Positions 57,680 through 64,000 of a DNA stretch of 64,000 nt are shown piece after piece (positions within the stretch are counted from its first letter, which is position 1; each line of letters starts with the position of its first letter). The notes under the pieces were generated by a model. That model was given only the letters and a program-made list of their open reading frames with translations. It ran no database searches and was not told where the DNA came from. The position numbers were made by a program, and so were the translations under genes. The DNA comes from Siphonodentalium dalli (Eukaryota > Mollusca > Scaphopoda > Gadilida > Siphonodentaliidae). The stretch is from the NCBI GenBank assembly GCA_032622095.1, contig CP136066.1, positions 152,162,224 through 152,226,223 of the forward strand, written 5' to 3'.

Positions 57680-58515
57680 TATATTATTCCACTGTCAAGA
57701 TGTTATCCTACTACTTGGCGGTACGTCGTGACGTCATCGTGTGACTGTATCAGATTTAAAGCTCTAATAATGTGGTCATATAGACATACAATTAGCACAA
57801 TAGCCTTCATTGCAGATTATTCACTTGTAGAAATATTTCTCTAAAATATGTATAAAATACCAAGTGACCCCAAGAGAAGGCTGATAATTATTTGGGAAAA
57901 AACGTACGTCCATCCACTCCATATGAGCTGACGTGCTTATTTATTATTTCAAGTGGAATGGCGACTCCGTCTGAGTTAACGGTTCCCTATACATTCCAAC
58001 TTAATTAGGGCTGGGGTTAGATCATGGCATGAATCTCTACTCTTGCTAACGCCCGTAGAGATCATATATATTCCACCAGTATATACAAACCTTGGAACTT
58101 TATTATCTGTTACATAATAATGTAATTAACTGTAGTTGAAGGTCCCAAGTCGAAATTTCACGATGTAAGTGACTTTGTGGGCGATTTTGCTTTCCGTCGC
58201 TAACAATTATGGAATTTCTCCAATGTAATTAATTCAATGTTTTTGGTTTCGATATCGGTTCACTAAAGTCACTAAAAAGCATGCAATTTCGAGCTGGGAC
58301 CACCCCATACTTTGAAGTAGATTATCGAGGAACAAATATAAACAAAGAAGTCTTTTCCCTGCTATGTTTGTTCAATATTATAAAGTTCCCTGTCAGAAGG
58401 GGTCAGAACGTCAAACAGTTCTATTATAATATGATCTCTACGGGCGTAGCTATACAGTAGATATTCATGACATGATCTATCTAGGCTCGGGTCAGTTGTC
58501 GCACAAAATCATGGC
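57680..58515. other. No gene seen
   Basis: Intergenic sequence without recognised features. Confidence 0.4.
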
Positions 58516-58519
58516 TTAA

Positions 58520-59166
58520 AGGGGTACTGTACACTAAGATAGGCGATTTTTTTATTTACTCCCATTGAAATAACTTTCAAGTTAGATTGTGTTCGTGTTT
58601 ATATGAGTTTCGTATATAAACCTAATTTAGCGAAGAAAATATTGATCTTGGAAACAAAAATATTACGATTTCAAACTACGCGCCATGTTTTTGACCTTCA
58701 CCGGAGAAGACGCAGGTCGCAGGAAGAACCGGAAGTTCATTGCTCACAGCTTCGATTGATGCATTCAATCTCTTCCATCGAACAATCTCACTCCCTATAA
58801 AATACTTGACGCTTCATGAATCTTGTTTCTTTCTCCTTTTTCCCCGAATCGGTTATAACGGGCCTTCTTTTGCAGGTAACATGTTTTGTTTGCAACTCAA
58901 TAATGTTCGCGAATGGCCGTCGATAAATGACACGCAACATATGCGATTTCAAGAACGGTAACTCGTAATGGCATAATTCTCCATTTTATGACTCCAGCCA
59001 TAAATGAATTTATATTAAATAATTCAATTTTACTTTTACGATAGCCTGTTAACCGGAACGTTTTCAGTAGACATCGTCGACTCAAATTAGTTATTTTATA
59101 ATATAATATTCATATTATATCGCTATTGTCACTGGGAATTTATTGAAATTGGGGTACAGTACCCCT
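58520..59166. mobile_element. TTAA-flanked MITE, AGGGGTACTGTAC family, copy 2
   Basis: 647 bp. TTAA at 58516-58519 and 59167-59170, ends AGGGGTACTGTACACTAA and GGGGTACAGTACCCCT. The interior is related to 19123-19673. No protein of its own. Confidence 0.8.
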
Positions 59167-59239
59167 TTAAAATTACACAGCCTGTAAGTTCCATTGACAT
59201 TTTTTATCGGCCATTTCCTTCAAAACATATATATAAATA

Positions 59240-59890
59240 TAGTCATCTCCATGGTGATATGAGGAGTCTAATGATGTGGTTTAAAGACGTCAAAGTGGCG
59301 CCACTCGAACAGGGATTGGGAAACGGAGGGGCACCAAAATTTATAAAATATTTTTATGTAACTTGATACATATTGTTCTCCGTGATACGCGGAATCTAAA
59401 GACGCCATATTGGTTCCGTTTGGATCAGGAATGGGGAGGGGATGGGCACTAAATTTGATAAGAATGGGTTTAGTCGCCGACATCTACCAAACATATAGTC
59501 ATCTCCATGGTACTAATAGTCTAATTGTGTGGTTTAAAGATGTAAAAAGTGGCGCCTCTCGAGTCAGGGATGGGGAGGGGAGCGGCACCAAAATTGATAC
59601 AAATATTTTAGCGCATGGTTCGCGGAATATAATCGTGTGGTTTAAAGACACCACATTGGTGCTGTTTTGAGTCATGGCGGGAGGGGGCATTAACAATGAT
59701 AAGAACGTTTTAGTTCCCGATTTCCACCAACATTATATATTGTCACCTCCATTATACGAGGAATTTTATGATGTGGTTTAAAAAAAACAGAGTTGCCCTA
59801 TTCGAGTCAGTGATTGGGTAGGGAAGGCACCAAAAGTGCTTGGAACAAAATTGTGTCGCCGATTTTCACCAAACTTGGAGAGCACCAGAA
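59240..59890 (+). repeat. 120-bp tandem array
   Basis: About five diverged units with GTGTGGTTTAAAGA anchors at about 59277, 59398, 59529, 59638 and 59774. Each is followed by GGCGCC..TCGAGTCAGGGATG, GGGGAGGGG and GGCACCAAAATTGATA. A fragment lies at 21820-21910. Confidence 0.75.
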
Positions 59891-60189
59891 TGCCGGTATA
59901 AAACATTTTATGCACAATTATTACCAGTACTGTTACAGTAGGCATCCCCGTGAGTATAAGAGATGTGCCAGGGCCAAGTACCTATACAGTGCGTCATATT
60001 TTTTCTATATTTTCCAAAGATATCAGCAATCTATATATTGGACTGATAACTCATAGTGGACACTTCAAACACTGGATATCGAAGAACACTTATATCTTCT
60101 AAGAGATGTCATATTTATATGAGAACGCAAATCACGGCATTCATATTGAGCTATATAGCAAAAACTGATACATAGCTAATGGTCAAAAT
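59891..60189. other. No gene seen
   Basis: Short spacer between the 120-bp array and a hAT-MITE fragment. Confidence 0.4.
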
Positions 60190-61477
60190 TTTTGGGTGTG
60201 TACCGTGTGTGTGAGGTTGGAAACTACCAACGCATGAAAAGTTTGACGCCAGTCTGGATGCTATGATTTTGCAATTTTGATGTTCAGATTTCAAAATTTT
60301 CCTACACCGGACCGACGTATGGTTCCGCCCCCTCGTGGTCAGTCATAAACTGTTAATTAATTTAAGAAAAATAAATCGGGCTGTGAATTTGCCTGGCGTT
60401 AGGGTGCATTTACATTGCTATAGAAATGTACACAGATCTACACGCAGACTAGTGTAAACGGGTTGATATAGAAATGCACACAGACAGAAAACGGTATTAG
60501 TTCGTGTGAGCAAAAATCGTGTCCGCAAAACGTCACGGTCAACGCCGAAGCATTGCGACAGGCAAATCAGTTTTGATTAATTGTTACTCGGGCTTGGCGA
60601 ATGTTTTCGTTGTCATTTCAACCCGTGTATTTCGAATATTGAACACGGATAGGGACGTGGCAACTTGTTCAACGGTTGGATATTTCATACCTGACACAAC
60701 ATTAGTTGTAATTTCCAAACCAACAATAGATTGAAAATGATCTTGTAGTTTGATTTTCAAACATTTTATTTGGGGGGGGGGGGGGTATTGTTTTCGGACC
60801 AATATTTGCATAATTTCTTATCAAAATTTTGGGCTGGAATGGCCATCAGCTGGAAATTTTCCAACCTTATCATAGGGGCGGGTGTAATGTTGGAAATGTC
60901 CAACACTTGCAAAGATTGTGTCCTGGTCCCTCCCCGTGGCCAGTCATCATCATCATATTTATTGTCTAACAGCTATATATAAAAACTGCATGTAATTTAA
61001 GAAAACAATATTGTCCGACATTGGTCAACATTGTCATTGGAATTGTCATCAGTTGACAATTTTACTACATTTGGTCAAATAAAGGGTGTTGTAGGGTAAC
61101 TGCATGATTTTCATTCTTTCTTCGAACCATTATCAAGTGGTATAAGGATACACTTTAAATACATGAGGCACATACCAAATCGCTGTTATCTGCTGATAGT
61201 TGATAAATGTTTATGTCTGGCCTAAACTGACACGACTCGCAGTGAATTGTCAATTACCAGAGTACTGATCAGCGCGCGTTCACTATCAGTAATCATGTTG
61301 TGATCACAGTAATGCGCGACACGTGACTTCATACAGATCTGTATACATTTCTATAGCAATGTAAATGCACCCTAACGACACCACTAGATGTTGCAATTTT
61401 CAGGTTCAGGTCTCAAACTTTTCTCATGGAATTCAATAAGGTGGACACCCCCATGAGACCATCTAGCAACGTCCCTG
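60190..61477. mobile_element. hAT-like MITE fragment split by the compound MITE
   Basis: 60190-60398 and 61376-61477 carry landmarks of the CAGGGATGTGGC family: GTTGGAAACTACCAAC, TACACCGGACCGAC and AATAAGGTGGACACCCCC, ending CATCTAGCAACGTCCCTG. The left terminus was not recognised. Confidence 0.65.
60402..61372. mobile_element. Compound MITE, copy 2
   Basis: 971 bp, the inverted near-copy of 37148-38117. It has the same GGGTGCATTTACATTGCTAT ends, the same hAT-derived core, and a poly-G tract at 60773 matching the poly-C tract of copy 1. Flanked by TTA (60399-60401) and TAA (61373-61375). It sits in a hAT-MITE fragment. Confidence 0.85.
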
Positions 61478-61484
61478 GCTACTA

Positions 61485-61545
61485 TTACTGCCACTACTAT
61501 ACTACTACTACTACTACGACGACGACTACGACGACTACGGTAGCC
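61485..61545 (+). repeat. (ACT)n/(ACG)n microsatellite
   Basis: Trinucleotide run of CTACTACTACTA then CGACGACGACTACGACG. Confidence 0.9.
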
Positions 61546-62879
61546 ATGATGGTGCTAACGTCGTGTCAGCCTCCTTCACGCAATATGACCAAGAGTTGTC
61601 AGAATATATTATGTAGCGAAGCAACAATGTATATAACTTAAAGCAGGCAGTGGTTATTTTGCGACTAATATACTGACTGTCACTGAGCTGTGAGCAACTG
61701 TTGACAGTGTTTGTTGTTCCGGATCAATCCCTAAGCAATTTATCCCATCCCAAGTGTTTCAAATAACTCGTCTGGGCCGATAATTATATATTGATTAATG
61801 CAGAAGTTTCTGATCACTTATTACATAAAGAATCGATTATTTAAATGACAATAATTATCGCGTCAATGGTATGAAATATAGACGAAACTGTATTGTATGC
61901 TGTTGTGTCTGTATTTGATATATCACAATGAGCTCATCAATAAATTCACTTGCCATCATATTACCACAGGCTTCATGGGAATCATCAACCTACGATTGGT
62001 CTCTTAACAAAGCAGCTGAGATCGATTGACTGAAAACTGCCTAGTTAAAGGCGAGGATGGCCTTGGTTGTAGGTTATAATTTAGAAACAAAAGTTACCAA
62101 ATGAATTTCCTCAACAATATACTTAATAGTATAGTATAATGATAGTCTGAAATCGATAGTTCCCACTTTTGAACCGAGCATTTGCTTATAATCAGCACGT
62201 AAAGAGTGTGCGATAAGCAAATTTAAACACTCAACGCGGCGATTGTTTTTGTGAGAATGATTCACTGTGACCCATTCAACACCGAAATCTTGAGTGACGA
62301 GGACTAGCGAGCGCTCTATCGGTATGCTGTAAACAATATGGTGCCAATTTAAACCAATTTCAATTCTTTAATCTCAAATAACCAATAAATATAATATGTG
62401 ATATATACACATTTAAATACTAATACATGACAAACGCACATTTAACTGGTACATAATTATATGATAGAATATGTAACATTAATATATGCATTGAAGGCAC
62501 ACCCACCCAAAACTTTGTCATGAAACCATTGTGAGGGAAATACTTCTTCCTCGAGACAAGAACATATTCGACAGCACAAACCCGAAACGGGACAATTCAA
62601 CGCGGAATGTGCATGTGTTCCCCGCGTGATGTCGCAACATTTCCGATCAGTTGCTTTGAGCAATAAATTTTCTTAAAGTTTTTTTAAGTTAATTAATTAA
62701 AACCTCTATGTTGTCGTTCGCGGCGATAATCTGTGATCCCGGCGAAACGCGACTATTCGGCGGGCGACAAACAGTAGTTATTATTATACCACTTGATTTT
62801 AGAGTTATCCATCTTTATCTACAAGACCGTCCGTTTGACCTCGTGATTCTCGCCCACAAACAATTGAAATAATAAACTT
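61546..62879. other. No gene seen
   Basis: 1.3 kb of AT-rich sequence with short unsupported ORFs. Confidence 0.45.
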
Positions 62880-62990
62880 CAAAATCGATATCTGATTAAT
62901 CTGAGCTTTGATGGGTAGGTTCCTCGATTCTAATCAAATATTTTTTACCCCCGAAGCCAACGAAATAGTAATTTAGGAGCGTCTGATCGG
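62880..62990. repeat. Dispersed repeat, copy with empty hAT site
   Basis: Matches the joined flanks of the MITE at 2485-3045. It reads TACCCCCGAAGCCAACGAAA with a single CCGAAGCC, so it preserves the pre-insertion state. Confidence 0.7.
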
Positions 62991-63311
62991 ATTGAGTGCC
63001 TTTGAACGTTTGTTTAATAACAAGAAATAGTGCCAGGTCACCTTTGACTTTCGGTTTGTCGTCGTTACATTCCGTACGCTACGTCTCAAAATACAATGGC
63101 TTCCGACATTTTTCCAACAAACTATAATGAATGAAGAGTTTGAAAAGTTATATCATACGCCATTAAGTACACCAAAGAGTCTAGATTTATCTGGGATTAT
63201 TTCGTTACGCGGACAAACAACATATATAGTTACGTGAAGCCGGTGTTAGTTTCGCGTCCCATCTGTTGATTTAAGTATGTTTTGTCGAGGTTTTGGATCA
63301 TGTAACAAAAA
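62991..63311. other. No gene seen
   Basis: Spacer without recognised features. Confidence 0.4.
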
Positions 63312-63449
63312 AAATCTACAACTCGTACCAGTTTATAGCGGAATTTACAAAACTCGTTCAGTGAATTTGGTCTGGACCTCGTCCAGACCTAATTTATTGT
63401 ACTCGTTTCGTAAATTCCGCTATAACCTGCATGGGGACGAGTTGTAGAT
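63312..63449. repeat. 138-bp palindrome
   Basis: ATCTACAACTCGT at the left and ACGAGTTGTAGAT at the right, plus inner arms TATAGCGGAATTTAC and GTAAATTCCGCTATA. The centre is GGTCTGGACCTCGTCCAGACC. A fold-back repeat of unknown class. Confidence 0.75.
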
Positions 63450-64000
63450 CCTCTATATACTGAATAGTAATTAATTTTACAACAATAAACCCGCCTCGAT
63501 GATTATTTATTTATTTATGACTCGATACACCATTCACAATTACTGCATACTAATTAATTTTACAACAATGAGCTATAGGGGACAACACAAACACGAAAGT
63601 TGTCTATAGCTTGTGTTCTTGCAGGCGTTCCTATTGATCCATTCCATTACATAAATGTAATAACATCCCAGACATTGACGTGGAGTATCAATAATATACG
63701 AGCTGCATGAACATAAATATGATGGGAGTACATCGGGGATTGGAGCACAAGTTATTTCAACTTAGGAAACGCTCCTCTCCCCTATTTAGAATGTGAACAC
63801 GTATTTCCAATTGCAAAAACTAAGAATTTATTGGACAATGATCAAAATTTACATTATAGAATGTTAAATTTGACACCTGTTATATCGCGGAACGTGAACG
63901 AGTATTTCCAATTGTAAAAACTAAGAATTCATTGGACAATGTTCTAAATTCATATCGTAGAATTTGAGAAGGTATTTTCTTTCGCCAACTTATTATTGCG
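63450..64000 (+). repeat. Tail region with two small tandem duplications
   Basis: TAATTAATTTTACAACAAT occurs twice (about 63471 and 63551). A block of about 100 bp is also duplicated (63800-63870 and 63905-63970: TATTTCCAATTG, AAAAACTAAGAAT, ATTGGACAATG). No gene seen. Confidence 0.6.

Overview
This is a 64 kb piece of an animal nuclear genome, probably a marine or other aquatic invertebrate. The evidence is spliced genes with GT-AG introns of 1-5 kb, an AT-rich background, abundant microsatellites and a very high load of short inverted-repeat transposons. The species cannot be named from the sequence. There are no operons, no CRISPR array and no rRNA genes.

One host gene is well supported. 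A plus-strand M14 metallocarboxypeptidase (pancreatic A/B type) runs from 6113 to 21242 in eight visible exons. They join in phase to 385 codons carrying every zinc, substrate-anchoring and catalytic residue plus an Asp at the specificity position, so a carboxypeptidase-B-like preference for basic residues is predicted. The signal-peptide exon was not found. Its introns hold a 1.8 kb fold-back transposon, two decayed copies of the zinc-binding exon, MITEs and arrays of a short palindrome. A single minus-strand exon at 49479-49595 may belong to an ILEI/FAM3-domain gene. A few other short ORFs are unassigned.

The rest is layered mobile DNA. 0.8-5.6 kb: TTAA-flanked (piggyBac-like) fold-back MITEs and hAT-like MITEs with 8-bp target duplications. 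21.95-26.16 kb: a minus-strand LTR element with Gypsy-type gag and protease but no reverse transcriptase or integrase. 30.4-43.7 kb: a giant inverted-repeat (fold-back) structure whose arms end in a satellite. A LINE of about 8 kb (33769-42124, minus strand; ORF1 plus endonuclease/reverse transcriptase, all frameshifted) sits in one arm, and a compound MITE sits in the LINE. 43.7-45.7 kb: tandem SINE-like repeats hit by a TA-flanked element. 46.5-51.3 kb: microsatellites, a minisatellite and more palindromic MITEs. 51.5-64 kb: segmental repeats, further copies of the same MITE families (one a second copy of the compound MITE) and a 120-bp tandem array.

The most unusual signals are the giant satellite-armed fold-back, a compound MITE that moved as one unit, a 67-bp hairpin shared by unrelated element types, and arrays of TTGCANNTGCAA palindromes around a small two-ORF cassette.
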